Source: Bartonella sp. 220B (GTDB lineage Bacteria; Pseudomonadota; Alphaproteobacteria; Rhizobiales; Rhizobiaceae). Taken from it: DNA of 64,000 bases. The stretch lies in the NCBI RefSeq assembly GCF_026930205.1, contig NZ_JANHOI010000002.1, positions 124,001 through 188,000 of the forward strand. Direction: 5' to 3'. Position 1 is the first letter of the stretch, and every line of letters starts with the position of its first letter. The notes under the pieces are model-generated. The model was not told the origin of the DNA. It saw only the letters and a list, made by a program, of their open reading frames with translations, and ran no database searches. Positions 43,317-53,720 of this stretch are shown piece after piece. A program made the position numbers and the translations under genes.

Positions 43317-45296
43317 GTGCTTGTCGAACTTGGCCATATTTTTTTATCAGCAGCCTTTGCAGTGAGTTTATTGCAAGCACTCTTCCCAGTTTTTGGTATT
43401 TTATGGGGGGAGCGTTCATTGATGCAAATGGGTATTCCCCTCACATATATTCTTTTCACATTATTGCTTTTATCTTTTTTGATTATTGTTCATGCACATT
43501 TGGTATCTGATTTTTCTGTTTTGAATGTTGTTGAGAATAGTCATTCGGAAAAACCAATATTGTATAAAATCACTGGTGTTTGGGGAAACCATGAAGGGTC
43601 GATGTTGTTATGGGTTTTAAGCCTCGCTTTTTTTAGTACATTGATGGCGTTATTTAGCCAACATTTGCCAGAACAGTTTAAGGCACTTATTCTAATTTGC
43701 CAAAGTTGGATTACAAGCGCTTTTCTTTTATTTATTCTTTTTTTATCTAACCCATTTTTACGTGTTAATCCACCGGCTTTGCAGGGGAATGATCTTAATC
43801 CTCTTTTACAGGATATATCCCTAGCGATTCATCCACCGCTTCTTTATTTAGGCTATGTTGGTTTTTCAATTTGTTTTTCTTTTGCAATAGCGGCTTTAGT
43901 CACAGGACATGTCGATAGAATTTGGGCACACTGGGTTCGCCCTTGGGTTCTCCTTTCTTGGATTTTTTTGACACTTGGTATCATGGTTGGATCCTATTGG
44001 GCTTATTATGAGTTAGGATGGGGTGGTTATTGGTTTTGGGATCCAGTCGAAAATGTTTCATTTATGCCCTGGCTTTCAGGAACAGCTCTTTTGCATTCTA
44101 CAATAGTTCTTGAAAAGCGGGATACATTGAAAAGCTGGACTTTATTTTTAGCTCTTCTGACTTTTTCTCTTTCTTTGATGGGGACTTTTCTTGTTCGTTC
44201 TGGCCTTTTAATATCGGTTCATAGTTTTGCTGTTGATCCAGCACGGGGATGGGCAATCCTTTTACTTTTATCCTTCTTCATGGGAGGAGCTTTTTTGCTT
44301 TTTGCTTTGCGTGCACCTGTTTTGCAAGCAGGACGATTATTTCAGCCAATTTCACGTGAAGGTTTTATTATTTTAAATAATTTATTGCTTACAACAATAA
44401 CAGCAACAATATTGGTTGGTACGATTTACCCTTATTTTATTGAGGCATTCACGGGACAGAAAATTTCTGTAGGTGCTCCTTTTTTTAACCTCACCTGTGG
44501 ACCTTTAATGATGTTATTGTTGTTTTTGGTTCCATTTGGATCAATGATGGCATGGAAACGCGGTGATTTTTTTGCAGTTTTTGAACGGTTGTGGTTTGTT
44601 TTTGCGTTAGTTTGTATAGCCTGTTTTATAACATTTTATGCTGCATCTTTTCGTAATATTTTTGCTGCTTTGGGAATTGGACTTTCAGTTTTTGTTTTTT
44701 TAGGAAGTTTAGCTGATCTTTGGGAAAAAAGTGGACATCGCAAGATAACTGTGTTGGTGCGGATTAAAAGATTTATGAGATTATCATGGTCCGTTTTTGG
44801 TGCAGCAATAGCACATATGGGATTAGGTGTTACATTATTTGGTATTGTCTGTGTTGCGACTTTTGGGCAAGAACGTATTCTCACCATGGACATAGGAGAT
44901 AGTGTCACAATAGCAGATAAAATCCTTCATTTGGATGAAGTGCGTGACGGGGTTGGACCCAATTATTCTACAATGGATTTTCATTTTACAGTATATGAAA
45001 ATAAAAGCGCTGTGCGTAGGGTAACAGCATCAAAACGATTTTATTCAAGTCAAAATAAGTCAACAACGGAAGTTGGTATTCAAAATCATGGCTTATCTCA
45101 ATTATATATTGTGCCAGGACGTGTAGATAATCAGGGACTTGTTTTACATATATGGTGGAAGCCTTACGTAATATGTGTTTGGTTAGGAGCATTCATGATG
45201 GCTTTGGGTGGATGTCTTTCTCTTTTGGGTTATTGGTTCCGCATGAGAGCACACGACAGAAGGCTTCTTGCTTTAAATTTTCTGGAAAAACATTAA
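43317..45296 (+). CDS. ccmF: Cytochrome c haem lyase subunit CcmF
   Basis: CcmF is a multi-spanning inner membrane protein that transfers haem from CcmE to apocytochrome c. The WWD haem-handling domain is visible as GWGGYWFWDPVENVSFMPW near residue 235, along with the conserved histidines in the flanking loops (IHPPLLYLGYVG). At 659 residues it is of normal length. I choose GTG 43317 (MLVELGHIFLS) because GGAGAG lies 11 bp upstream and the family starts there; a longer frame begins at GTG 43296. It ends 1 bp before ccmH. Confidence 0.93.
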   Translation: MLVELGHIFLSAAFAVSLLQALFPVFGILWGERSLMQMGIPLTYILFTLLLLSFLIIVHAHLVSDFSVLNVVENSHSEKPILYKITGVWGNHEGSMLLWVLSLAFFSTLMALFSQHLPEQFKALILICQSWITSAFLLFILFLSNPFLRVNPPALQGNDLNPLLQDISLAIHPPLLYLGYVGFSICFSFAIAALVTGHVDRIWAHWVRPWVLLSWIFLTLGIMVGSYWAYYELGWGGYWFWDPVENVSFMPWLSGTALLHSTIVLEKRDTLKSWTLFLALLTFSLSLMGTFLVRSGLLISVHSFAVDPARGWAILLLLSFFMGGAFLLFALRAPVLQAGRLFQPISREGFIILNNLLLTTITATILVGTIYPYFIEAFTGQKISVGAPFFNLTCGPLMMLLLFLVPFGSMMAWKRGDFFAVFERLWFVFALVCIACFITFYAASFRNIFAALGIGLSVFVFLGSLADLWEKSGHRKITVLVRIKRFMRLSWSVFGAAIAHMGLGVTLFGIVCVATFGQERILTMDIGDSVTIADKILHLDEVRDGVGPNYSTMDFHFTVYENKSAVRRVTASKRFYSSQNKSTTEVGIQNHGLSQLYIVPGRVDNQGLVLHIWWKPYVICVWLGAFMMALGGCLSLLGYWFRMRAHDRRLLALNFLEKH

Positions 45297-45297
45297 C

Positions 45298-45708
45298 ATG
45301 AAAAATTTATTTCTTTGGACTTTGTTTTTTTTAATTATGATTTTTCCTTTGCCGTTGGTGATAGCAGTAGAGCCAGATGAAATTTTAAAGGATACAGTTC
45401 TTGAATCACGTGCGCGAGATATTTCATCGCGTTTGCGTTGTCCTGTTTGCCAAAATCAGTCAATTGATGATTCAGAGAGTGTTTTGGCACGTGATCTACG
45501 ATTTTTAATTCGGGAAAGATTGCAAATGGGACATAGCAATCAGCAAGTGATTGATTTTCTTGTTGAACGGTATGGTGAATTTATTCTCTTAAAACCGCCA
45601 TTTAATAAAACAACTTGGTTTTTATGGATGTCGCCTTTGGTCATTCTCATTATTGGTGCAAGCACCATATTTTTTAGAATAAGATACTGCAAAAATACAA
45701 AAAAATAA
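45298..45708 (+). CDS. ccmH: Cytochrome c maturation protein CcmH (CcmL type)
   Basis: This 136-residue thiol oxidoreductase keeps apocytochrome c cysteines reduced for haem attachment. It has a signal peptide (FLWTLFFLIMIFPLPLVIAV in parts), the LRCPVCQNQ motif with Cys48 and Cys51, and a C-terminal membrane anchor near residues 106-124. The frame starts immediately after ccmF and has no gap for a separate ribosome-binding site, which suggests coupling. Length and motif are typical. Confidence 0.92.
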   Translation: MKNLFLWTLFFLIMIFPLPLVIAVEPDEILKDTVLESRARDISSRLRCPVCQNQSIDDSESVLARDLRFLIRERLQMGHSNQQVIDFLVERYGEFILLKPPFNKTTWFLWMSPLVILIIGASTIFFRIRYCKNTKK

Positions 45709-45948
45709 TAATTTTGAGTGGAGATACAGAAAAAACAGTCAAAAATATCGTTGTGTTAAAAGAGGTGTTGTATAAAGAAAAACTTAAGTGATTTAAATTA
45801 GTAATTCAACTTTGTGGGTAAGTGATGTGTTATTGTATTCTTAAACCTTACAAAACTTTAATATTTTAGACAGAAAACGGTAAGGTCTGCTGTTTTATAA
45901 GTGATCACAATCTAGATAAAAATATGATTGAATAGGAGCATATACCAA

Positions 45949-47460
45949 ATGGTTAAAAAAACTTTCTTTAAAACATTAATCGCAGTCAGTTTTTCCGCTG
46001 CGTTGGAAAGTGCACTGTTTTTTAGTGGATGTGGATCAAGCTTGTGGACGACAGCGGCTCATGCCAATTCTGTATTTACTTCATTCATGCAGCAGCCAGG
46101 ATTTGCAGATATTGTTTCTCAAGTAAAACCTGCGGTTGTTTCAGTGCAAGTGAAGAGCAATAAAAAGAAAGACGAGTGGTCCTTTAGCAATTTTTTTAGC
46201 GGACCAGGTATCGACCAGTTACCAGATCAACATCCTTTGAAAAGATTTTTTAAAGAGTTTTATGATTTGGATAAGCCTAAAAATAAGTTTCCATCACATT
46301 CACACAGACTTCGTCCTATAGCTTTTGGATCAGGATTTTTTATTTCGTCTGATGGTTATATTGTAACCAATAATCATGTGATTTCTGATGGTACTAGTTA
46401 TTCTGTTGTTCTTGATGATGGTACAGAATTGACTGCTAAGCTCATTGGATCAGATCCACGAACTGATCTTGCAGTTTTGAAAGTGAACGACAAAAGAAAA
46501 TTTTCCTATGTTGATTTTGGTGATGATACAAAGCTTCGCGTTGGTGATTGGGTTGTTGCTATTGGTAATCCATTTGGTCTTGGTGGCACTGTAACAGCTG
46601 GTATTGTTTCGGCACGTGGACGTGATATTGGCACAGGTTCCTATGATGATTTTATTCAGATTGATGCTGCTGTGAATAGAGGAAATTCTGGTGGACCAAC
46701 TTTTGATCTCAATGGAAAGGTTGTTGGCGTTAATACAGCAATTTTTTCTCCTTCTGGAGGGAATGTTGGGATTGCTTTTGCTATTCCAGCAGCGACAGTG
46801 AAACAGGTTGTGCAACAACTTATCGAAAAAGGTTCTGTTCAGCGTGGTTGGCTGGGGGTTCAGATTCAACCCGTAACGAAGGAGATTTCAGACTCAATAG
46901 GTTTGAAAGAGGACAAAGGTGCTTTAATCACTGATCCATTAAAAGGACCAGCAGAAAAGGCTGGTATAAAAGCAGGGGATGTTATTATTTCAGTGAATGG
47001 TGAGAAAATTAATGATGCTCGTGATTTAGCGAAGCGTATAGCAAATATTAGACCAGGTGAAACAGTGACGTTGGGTATTTGGAGGTCCGGTAAGGAGGAA
47101 AATATAAAAGTTAAGCTTGCTTCAATGCCTGAAGATGAAGGAAAGAAAGAGGGGTCAAAATATTCAAATAAGCGCAATGATGCAGATGAAACATTAGAAG
47201 ATTATGGTTTGATTGTTGCTCCTTCTGATGATGATATAGGATTGGTTGTAACGGATGTAGATTCAGATTCAGATGCTGCAGATAAAGGGATACGCCCCGG
47301 TGATGTGATTATAACAGTGAATAATAAGTCTGTTAAAAAGGTTTCTGATATTACCGATACAATCAAGTATGCTCAAAAACTAGGGCGAAAAGCGATACTC
47401 CTACAAGTGCGAACAAATGGTCAAAATCGTTTTGTTGCTCTTCCAATTTTCAAAAAATGA
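45949..47460 (+). CDS. degP: Periplasmic serine protease DegP/HtrA
   Basis: This periplasmic protease and chaperone handles misfolded envelope proteins. A signal peptide ends near AAHA, residue 40. The trypsin-like domain has the full triad, His143 (TNNHVI), Asp173 (RTDLAVLKV) and Ser247 (NRGNSGGP). Two PDZ domains follow at about 296-385 (RGWLGVQIQPV) and about 415-500. I use ATG 45949, preceded by TAGGAGC; the TTG at 45928 would add residues that form part of this ribosome-binding site. The protein is 503 residues. It sits upstream of a two-component system. Confidence 0.93.
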   Translation: MVKKTFFKTLIAVSFSAALESALFFSGCGSSLWTTAAHANSVFTSFMQQPGFADIVSQVKPAVVSVQVKSNKKKDEWSFSNFFSGPGIDQLPDQHPLKRFFKEFYDLDKPKNKFPSHSHRLRPIAFGSGFFISSDGYIVTNNHVISDGTSYSVVLDDGTELTAKLIGSDPRTDLAVLKVNDKRKFSYVDFGDDTKLRVGDWVVAIGNPFGLGGTVTAGIVSARGRDIGTGSYDDFIQIDAAVNRGNSGGPTFDLNGKVVGVNTAIFSPSGGNVGIAFAIPAATVKQVVQQLIEKGSVQRGWLGVQIQPVTKEISDSIGLKEDKGALITDPLKGPAEKAGIKAGDVIISVNGEKINDARDLAKRIANIRPGETVTLGIWRSGKEENIKVKLASMPEDEGKKEGSKYSNKRNDADETLEDYGLIVAPSDDDIGLVVTDVDSDSDAADKGIRPGDVIITVNNKSVKKVSDITDTIKYAQKLGRKAILLQVRTNGQNRFVALPIFKK

Positions 47461-47473
47461 CATTTCGTTTATG

Positions 47474-47506
47474 GTAGGGCAGAGGTTTTGTAGATCTCTG
47501 TCCTAC
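47474..47506. promoter_or_regulatory. 11-bp stem-loop between degP and the response regulator gene
   Basis: GTAGGGCAGAG (47474-47484) pairs with CTCTGTCCTAC (47496-47506) around an 11-nt loop, with one G-T pair. There is no T run after it, so it is not a typical terminator. It may protect or separate the degP message from that of the regulator genes 35 bp further on. Confidence 0.65.
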
Positions 47507-47540
47507 AACACGATTTGATAAAATAACGGAGATACGTTTT

Positions 47541-48227
47541 ATGAAGATACTCGTTATTGAAGATGATCGTGAGACGGGTCGTTATCTCGAGAAAGCTTTT
47601 TCGGAAGTAGGGCATTCAGTTGATGTTGCCTATGATGGGGATACTGGATATGCTTTAGCTGATACGGAAAATTACGACGTTATGGTTGTTGACCGGATGC
47701 TTTTGCATCGTGATGGTCTTTCTATTATTTCTGAATTACGTTCTAAAGGCAATGAAACACCTGTTCTCATCCTATCAGCTTTAGGGCAAGTAAATGATCG
47801 TGTAACGGGTTTACGTGCAGGGGGGGATGACTATTTGACAAAACCTTATGCTTTTTCTGAGCTTCTTGCGCGCGTTGAAGTATTGCAGCGGCGGAAAAAT
47901 CCTAAAGAGGCAGAAACTGTTTATTGCGTAGGCAATCTTGAACTTGATCGGTTAGCACATACAGTGAAACGAGGTGATAGAAATATTATATTGCAACCCA
48001 GAGAATTTCGTTTGCTTGAATATTTGATGCGCTATGCTGGTCAGGTTGTTACACGTACTATGCTTTTGGAAAATGTTTGGGATTACCATTTTGATCCGCA
48101 AACAAATGTCATTGATGTCCATATATCCCGTTTAAGAGCAAAAATTGAAAAAGACTTTGATCTCCCACTTCTCCATACTGTGCGTGGAGCTGGATATATG
48201 CTGAAAGCACCAGATAACAAAACATGA
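47541..48227 (+). CDS. OmpR-type response regulator downstream of degP
   Basis: This 228-residue regulator has MKILVIEDD, phosphoacceptor Asp51 in MVVDRML, the conserved Lys in YLTKPYAF, and a winged-helix domain (PREFRLLEYLMRYAG, IDVHISRLRAKIEKDF, TVRGAGYML). It overlaps the kinase gene by 4 bp. The position between degP and glnE is conserved in Rhizobiales and suggests an envelope-stress role, but no specific target is visible. Confidence 0.9.
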   Translation: MKILVIEDDRETGRYLEKAFSEVGHSVDVAYDGDTGYALADTENYDVMVVDRMLLHRDGLSIISELRSKGNETPVLILSALGQVNDRVTGLRAGGDDYLTKPYAFSELLARVEVLQRRKNPKEAETVYCVGNLELDRLAHTVKRGDRNIILQPREFRLLEYLMRYAGQVVTRTMLLENVWDYHFDPQTNVIDVHISRLRAKIEKDFDLPLLHTVRGAGYMLKAPDNKT

Positions 48228-49606
48228 ATCGTCTGATCAATATAATACGTACGACTGCATTTAGGCTCTCAGCACTTTATATTTTATTATTTGGCTTAGT
48301 TGCAACAGGGCTTTCGATTTATATGACAGCGTTTTCTGCTTCGTTGCTAACGAAGCAAACAGAGCAAGCTCTCCATGAGGAATTAAAGTATATCGAAAAT
48401 GCTTATAATTATGGTGGGCTTCCTTTATTAATGCGCACTATTGATTATCGTTCACGACAACCAGGGGCTTTTCTTTATCTTGTTGCTGATCCTATGGGGC
48501 GGATTTTAGCAGGTAATGTTGCGCGCATTGAATTAGGGCTTTTGAATCATAATGGCTTGATTGCAAATTCTTTTTTGTATTCACGTTTTGGAGAACATGG
48601 CAAAACAAGTGAACATCGTGCTTTGGCAATTGTTGTTGATTTGCCCAATGCCATGAAGGTTCTGATAGGGCGGGATTTGGATGAACCAGAACGTTTCGCA
48701 GTGGTTATTCGTAAAGCAGTTATGATTGCTCTTGCAGCAATGCTTGGAGGGGCTTTACTCATATGGTTTTTTGTTGGTAGGCGTGCCTTGCAAAGGATTG
48801 ATCATGTTACAGCTGCATCTCAACGTTTGATGGATGGTGATTTCAGTGAGCGTTTGCCTGTTTCTGGGGTAGGGGATGAGTTTGATCGATTGTCGGCTAA
48901 TCTTAATGTTATGTTAGAGCGCATTGAAGAACTAAATATTGGTTTGCGTCAAGTATCTGATAATATTGCACATGATTTGAAAACACCGCTGACACGCCTT
49001 AGAAATCGTGCTGAAGAAGCACTTTCTGGGCAAAAGACAAAGTTTGAATATCGTCAAGTACTTGATGGAGTCATTGTTGAATCCGATCAGCTTATTCGTA
49101 CTTTTAATGCCATTTTAATGATTTCACGCATTGAAGCGAGCAGTGCAATTGAGCATCTTGAGGTTATGAATATGAAGCTTATCCTTGAAGATGCCGTTGA
49201 ACTTTATGAGCCTTTTGCTGAAGAATCAGGTGTTTTACTTCAGTTGGGGGATACATTTGATAAAGAGCTTAAGTTGAATCGTGAGCTTATTGCGCAATCA
49301 ATTTTTAATCTTATCGATAATGCAATTAAATATGCCTCTAAAGATGAAAGAGAGGCGAAGGTTTGCTTATCGATGGAATATCGTGATGAACATTTATTGG
49401 TTGTTGTGAGCGATAATGGTCCAGGCATTGCAGGGGATAAACGCGAAAAAGTAACAGAACGATTTTTCCGTCTTGAAGAAAGTCGCACACAACCCGGTTT
49501 TGGTATTGGTTTAAGTATAGCAAAAGCTGTTATGAAACTGCATGGTGGTGAACTTTTACTTGAAAGTGCAAATCCAGGGCTTAGGGCTGTTTTATTGTTT
49601 CCTTAA
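48224..49606 (+). CDS. Sensor histidine kinase paired with the degP-linked regulator
   Basis: This 460-residue kinase has two membrane segments (about residues 13-35 and 165-185) around a periplasmic region of about 130 residues. A HAMP domain follows (QRLMDGDFSERLPV), then a DHp helix with His250 (NIAHDLKTPLTRLRNRAEE) and an ATP-binding domain (IDNAIKYA, DNGPGIAG, GFGIGLSIAKAV). It is of the family with CpxA-like architecture. The stop codon comes soon after the GLRAVLLF end, as usual. Confidence 0.9.
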   Translation: MNRLINIIRTTAFRLSALYILLFGLVATGLSIYMTAFSASLLTKQTEQALHEELKYIENAYNYGGLPLLMRTIDYRSRQPGAFLYLVADPMGRILAGNVARIELGLLNHNGLIANSFLYSRFGEHGKTSEHRALAIVVDLPNAMKVLIGRDLDEPERFAVVIRKAVMIALAAMLGGALLIWFFVGRRALQRIDHVTAASQRLMDGDFSERLPVSGVGDEFDRLSANLNVMLERIEELNIGLRQVSDNIAHDLKTPLTRLRNRAEEALSGQKTKFEYRQVLDGVIVESDQLIRTFNAILMISRIEASSAIEHLEVMNMKLILEDAVELYEPFAEESGVLLQLGDTFDKELKLNRELIAQSIFNLIDNAIKYASKDEREAKVCLSMEYRDEHLLVVVSDNGPGIAGDKREKVTERFFRLEESRTQPGFGIGLSIAKAVMKLHGGELLLESANPGLRAVLLFP

Positions 49607-49703
49607 AGATATTTCTGCTTCATTATGGTTTAATATCTATAACTATTTTTCCTTACAATATAATGCATTAGAAAAAGGTAAGATACCTTTTAAGGAAGTA
49701 TAG

Positions 49704-52628
49704 ATGAAAGATGCTTTTTTAAAAACACAATTGCTCTCTTTATGCCCCCTTGATGAGAGCGGTACTCAATGGTTGAAAGACCTTGAAGAACAAGCAAGGA
49801 AAGAAAAGTTAGAATCGCTTGTTTCTTTTTTTTCAAAGAGGGGAAAACAAATTGAATTTATCAGTGCGATTATGACCTTATCTCCTTTTTTGCGTGAGGT
49901 TTTAATCGCCAATCCATCGTATCTTAGCCCCTTATTGGATGTTGACATAGAAACAAGACTGAGCGAAATTATAGATGATATTGCAGTTATTGATAAGAAT
50001 GAAGCTATACAGGAAACTTCATTAATGGCTGCTTTAAGACACAAAAAGCGAGAAGCACATATTCTCATTGCTTTAGCTGATTTAAGTGGTGTTTTTACTT
50101 ACGAAATTTCATGCACGTGGTTAACGCGTTTGGGAGAAGCCGCATTAGGTGTAGCCCTCCGTTTTCTTTTAAGAGAGGCACACGATCATGGTAAGATAAG
50201 TTTGTCAAATCGTGATGATCCTGAAAAAGACTGCGGTTTAATTATTTTAGGAATGGGAAAGTTGGGGGCAGGAGAACTTAATTATTCTTCTGATATTGAT
50301 CTTATTGTTTTCATTGATGAAATGTCACCTCATATTGGTAATCTTTCTGAGAGTGTTGATATATTCTCTAAAATAGTACGCCGCTTGATCCGTATCATTC
50401 AAGAACGCACTGCGGATGGATATGTCTTTCGTCTTGATTTTCGTCTTCGACCTGATCCAAGTTCAACCCCTTTAGCTTTACCAGTAAGGACTGCATTGCG
50501 TTATTACGAGGGGCGCGGGCAAAATTGGGAGCGAGCAGCTATGATTAAAGCACGCCCAGTAGCTGGCGATAAAAAGGCAGGCTTTCATTTTCTCAAAGAG
50601 CTTTTTCCTTATGTATGGCGAAAATATTTAGATTATGCTGCTATTGCGGATATTCATTCGATCAAACGTCAAATTCATGCCTATAAAAATTATGGTCAAA
50701 TTGCTGCTTATGGCCATAATATAAAATTAGGGCGAGGGGGAATTCGGGAGATTGAATTTTTTGTTCAAACACAACAGCTCATTGCTGGTGGTCGTTTCCC
50801 TCAATTACGTGGACGTCAAACAGTCGCAATGTTGGCAGAACTTCACACGCTTGGTTGGATTAATGAAAAAACGAAAGAGAATCTTGTAAAAAGTTATGCT
50901 TTTTTACGAAATGTAGAACATCGTATTCAGATGCTTGCAGATGAACAAACACACCTTCTTCCAAATGATATTTCTCAGTTTACGAGTGTAGCTCATTTGA
51001 TGGGCTATCAAGAGAGCAGCAGCTTTATTCGTGATTTATTAAAAACACTTCGGGTTGTTGAAAAACATTATGCTGCGCTGTTTGAGAATGAGCAAGAACT
51101 TGGTTTAGAAATTGGCAATTTAGTTTTTACGGGTGAACAAGATGATCCAGAGACATTAGTAACATTAAATCGTTTAGGTTTTGAAAGAGCAAGTGATATT
51201 TGTCGTATTATGCGCACACTTCATTGTGGACGTTATAAAGCAACGCAATCTGCGGAAGCACGTGAGAGATTAACAGAATTAACACCAGCACTTTTGAAAG
51301 CTTTTGGTGCGACAAAGCGCGCAGATGAAGCGATGTTGTGTTTTGATAGTTTTTTACAGGGTTTACCTTCAGGAATTCAGCTGTTTAGTTTATTGCAATC
51401 TAATCCCTCTCTTTTGGATATGTTGGTACTTATTATGGGAGCCGCTCCGCGTCTTGCAGAAATTATTACACGTAAACCCCATGTTTTTGATGGAATGTTA
51501 GATCCAACCATTTTTTCAGAATTACCAACAAAAACTTACCTAGAAAAACGACTTGAATGTTTTCTTGAAGGCGTAACTTCTTATGAAGAAATTCTCGACA
51601 ATTTAAGAATTTTTGCTGATGAACAGCGCTTTTTGATTGGTATTCGAATTTTAAATGGTGCAATTACGGGAGAAAGAGCAGGTTTTGCATTTACGGCACT
51701 TGCTGACCTTATGATTGCAAAAACTTTTTCTGCGGTTCAAAAGGAATTTTTTCGTCTTCATGGCAATATTAAAGGGGGACGTGTTGGTATACTGGGTATG
51801 GGGAAGCTTGGAAGTCGTGAATTAACAGCTGGTTCGGATGTTGACCTTATTTTGCTTTATGAACACGATGAAGATGCAGAAATATCTGATGGAGAAAAGC
51901 CTCTCTATATCTCTCAATATTATACGCGTTTGACACAGCGTTTGGTTGCAGCTTTATCTACTCTTACAAGCCAAGGGGTTCTTTATGCCGTTGATTTAAG
52001 ATTGCGGCCATTAGGCAATAAGGGGCCTGTTGCTGTTTCTTTTCAATTTTTTAAAAAATATTATCGCAAAGAGGCATGGATATGGGAACATCTTGCTTTA
52101 ACACGAGCACGGGGTATTGCAGGAGATTCTGATTTTTTACAAAAGTTAGAAAATGAAGTTCGTGCAATTATTTCTTTTTTTCGTCATAAGAAAGACGTAG
52201 CAAAAGCTGTATGTGAAATGCGTACTTTGATTGCAAAAGAAAAACCGCCAAAGAATCAATGGGATTTAAAAACGATGCCTGGTGGTATTATGGACTTGGA
52301 GTTTATTGCCCAATTTGCTCTTATTACGCATGTAATTGCATTTCAAATTGGAGCAACGACAGCGAATATTTTAGTACAATTACCGAACAGTTTTCTTAAC
52401 CAGTCGTTTGTTTCTGATTTGCATCATGCTTATAGCCTCTATACAAATTTGAGCCAAGTTATACGGCTTTGCTTAAATACTTCTCTCGATACTCATGATA
52501 TGCCCCCTAGGTTAAGCGACCTTTTGTTAAGAAGCGTTGGCGAACCTGACTTGCTCCGCGTTGAAACATTAATTGAGGAAAATAGGCAATCTGTATGTTC
52601 AATTTTTACAAAACTGATGAAACATTAA
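49704..52628 (+). CDS. glnE: Glutamine synthetase adenylyltransferase/deadenylase GlnE
   Basis: GlnE reversibly adenylylates glutamine synthetase in response to nitrogen state, via PII proteins. The 974-residue protein has two nucleotidyltransferase domains in tandem. The N-terminal deadenylase has LNYSSDIDLIVF near residue 193, and the C-terminal adenylylase has TAGSDVDLILLYE near residue 710. The linking and C-terminal helical regulatory regions are complete. The ATG is preceded by AAGGAAG. The length is normal for Rhizobiales, and the position after the regulator and kinase genes is conserved. Confidence 0.95.
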   Translation: MKDAFLKTQLLSLCPLDESGTQWLKDLEEQARKEKLESLVSFFSKRGKQIEFISAIMTLSPFLREVLIANPSYLSPLLDVDIETRLSEIIDDIAVIDKNEAIQETSLMAALRHKKREAHILIALADLSGVFTYEISCTWLTRLGEAALGVALRFLLREAHDHGKISLSNRDDPEKDCGLIILGMGKLGAGELNYSSDIDLIVFIDEMSPHIGNLSESVDIFSKIVRRLIRIIQERTADGYVFRLDFRLRPDPSSTPLALPVRTALRYYEGRGQNWERAAMIKARPVAGDKKAGFHFLKELFPYVWRKYLDYAAIADIHSIKRQIHAYKNYGQIAAYGHNIKLGRGGIREIEFFVQTQQLIAGGRFPQLRGRQTVAMLAELHTLGWINEKTKENLVKSYAFLRNVEHRIQMLADEQTHLLPNDISQFTSVAHLMGYQESSSFIRDLLKTLRVVEKHYAALFENEQELGLEIGNLVFTGEQDDPETLVTLNRLGFERASDICRIMRTLHCGRYKATQSAEARERLTELTPALLKAFGATKRADEAMLCFDSFLQGLPSGIQLFSLLQSNPSLLDMLVLIMGAAPRLAEIITRKPHVFDGMLDPTIFSELPTKTYLEKRLECFLEGVTSYEEILDNLRIFADEQRFLIGIRILNGAITGERAGFAFTALADLMIAKTFSAVQKEFFRLHGNIKGGRVGILGMGKLGSRELTAGSDVDLILLYEHDEDAEISDGEKPLYISQYYTRLTQRLVAALSTLTSQGVLYAVDLRLRPLGNKGPVAVSFQFFKKYYRKEAWIWEHLALTRARGIAGDSDFLQKLENEVRAIISFFRHKKDVAKAVCEMRTLIAKEKPPKNQWDLKTMPGGIMDLEFIAQFALITHVIAFQIGATTANILVQLPNSFLNQSFVSDLHHAYSLYTNLSQVIRLCLNTSLDTHDMPPRLSDLLLRSVGEPDLLRVETLIEENRQSVCSIFTKLMKH

Positions 52629-53035
52629 AGTATTTTATAAATAATTATGGAATTGTTTTTTATAATATTATCTAAAATATAAATATGTAATTTGAAAATA
52701 GTGATCAATGAAAAATAAAAATTTTACTAAAAATTTATTTATAAATATTTTTAATTTAATATTATTTATTTTATATTTTAAGTGATTGTTTTTATTGGTA
52801 ATAGGTATGATTGAATTATTATTACTCTTTGTTTATACATTGCTTTTTTATATTTTATTTAAGTATGGGTTTTAGTGAACAGAGAAGCAAAACTGTTTGT
52901 GATGGATTTTTTGGCTAAATAAGTTCATTCTAACTGTTATTGTTCATGCAGAAAATTCAAGTAAGCTTTTTTGTACCTTTTAATGGATGCTTCTTTTTAT
53001 TCATTTTTCTTAATGTATATCTGTAATATCGCTTC
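52629..53035. other. AT-rich intergenic region after glnE
   Basis: These 407 bp are extremely AT-rich, with no ORF of note. They separate glnE from copy C of the integrase-leader repeat. Confidence 0.4.
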
Positions 53036-53265
53036 TATATTTGCCAGCCCCCAATGTTGCGAAAGCCCTTGCATTAAGACGATTCATAAGAGGCATTTTT
53101 GTTCCTTTCTTCTAGAGTTTTTACCCACACGCTAGCCCCACTTGTGATGTGTAAGCAAGTGATTTTGATTGATTCAAGATAAGCAGGTTTGAGATGAGAG
53201 AATGTTACAATATTTGGGGGTCTAATTCAATATGCAAAACAGTAAACTATCTTTATAAATCAATA
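53036..53265 (-). repeat. Integrase-leader repeat, copy C
   Basis: This copy reads MPLMNRLNARAFATLGAGKY on the minus strand before diverging, and continues with the same upstream region as copy B (ATGCAAAACAGTAAACTATC and related sequence). It is far from any integrase body. A short plus-strand coding-like remnant (YEREDEDFSEQMVSLALAQNF) follows at 53290-53388. Confidence 0.85.
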
Positions 53266-53720
53266 TATTATCTATATTGATCTGTATATCAAACAGATAT
53301 TTTTATGAACGCGAAGATGAAGATTTTTCAGAACAAATGGTCTCTTTAGCGTTAGCGCAAAATTTTAGCAAAATTTCACAAATTTTGTAGCTTGTTTTTT
53401 AGCAGATACATAACAGAAATATATTGAATAAAGTGGAATGAAACGCTTTCTTCACTAGATTAGTGCGCCTTATTTACTCTTTAGCGGTCTTCTGTTTGTA
53501 TTTGGAAAATAATAAAAATATGCAGAAAATAAAAGATTACAACAATGATAATGATAGAAGAATATTTTTAAAAATTATGATATAGTTCTTTAAATTTGTT
53601 TTAGTTTTTATAATATATATTTAATTTTTTCATCACTGTATCATTTTTGCTACAGATTTTTTGAAAAAAATATGAATAATTGATTAATTATTGTGTCAAT
53701 TAGCTTTTAGGGGAGCATAT

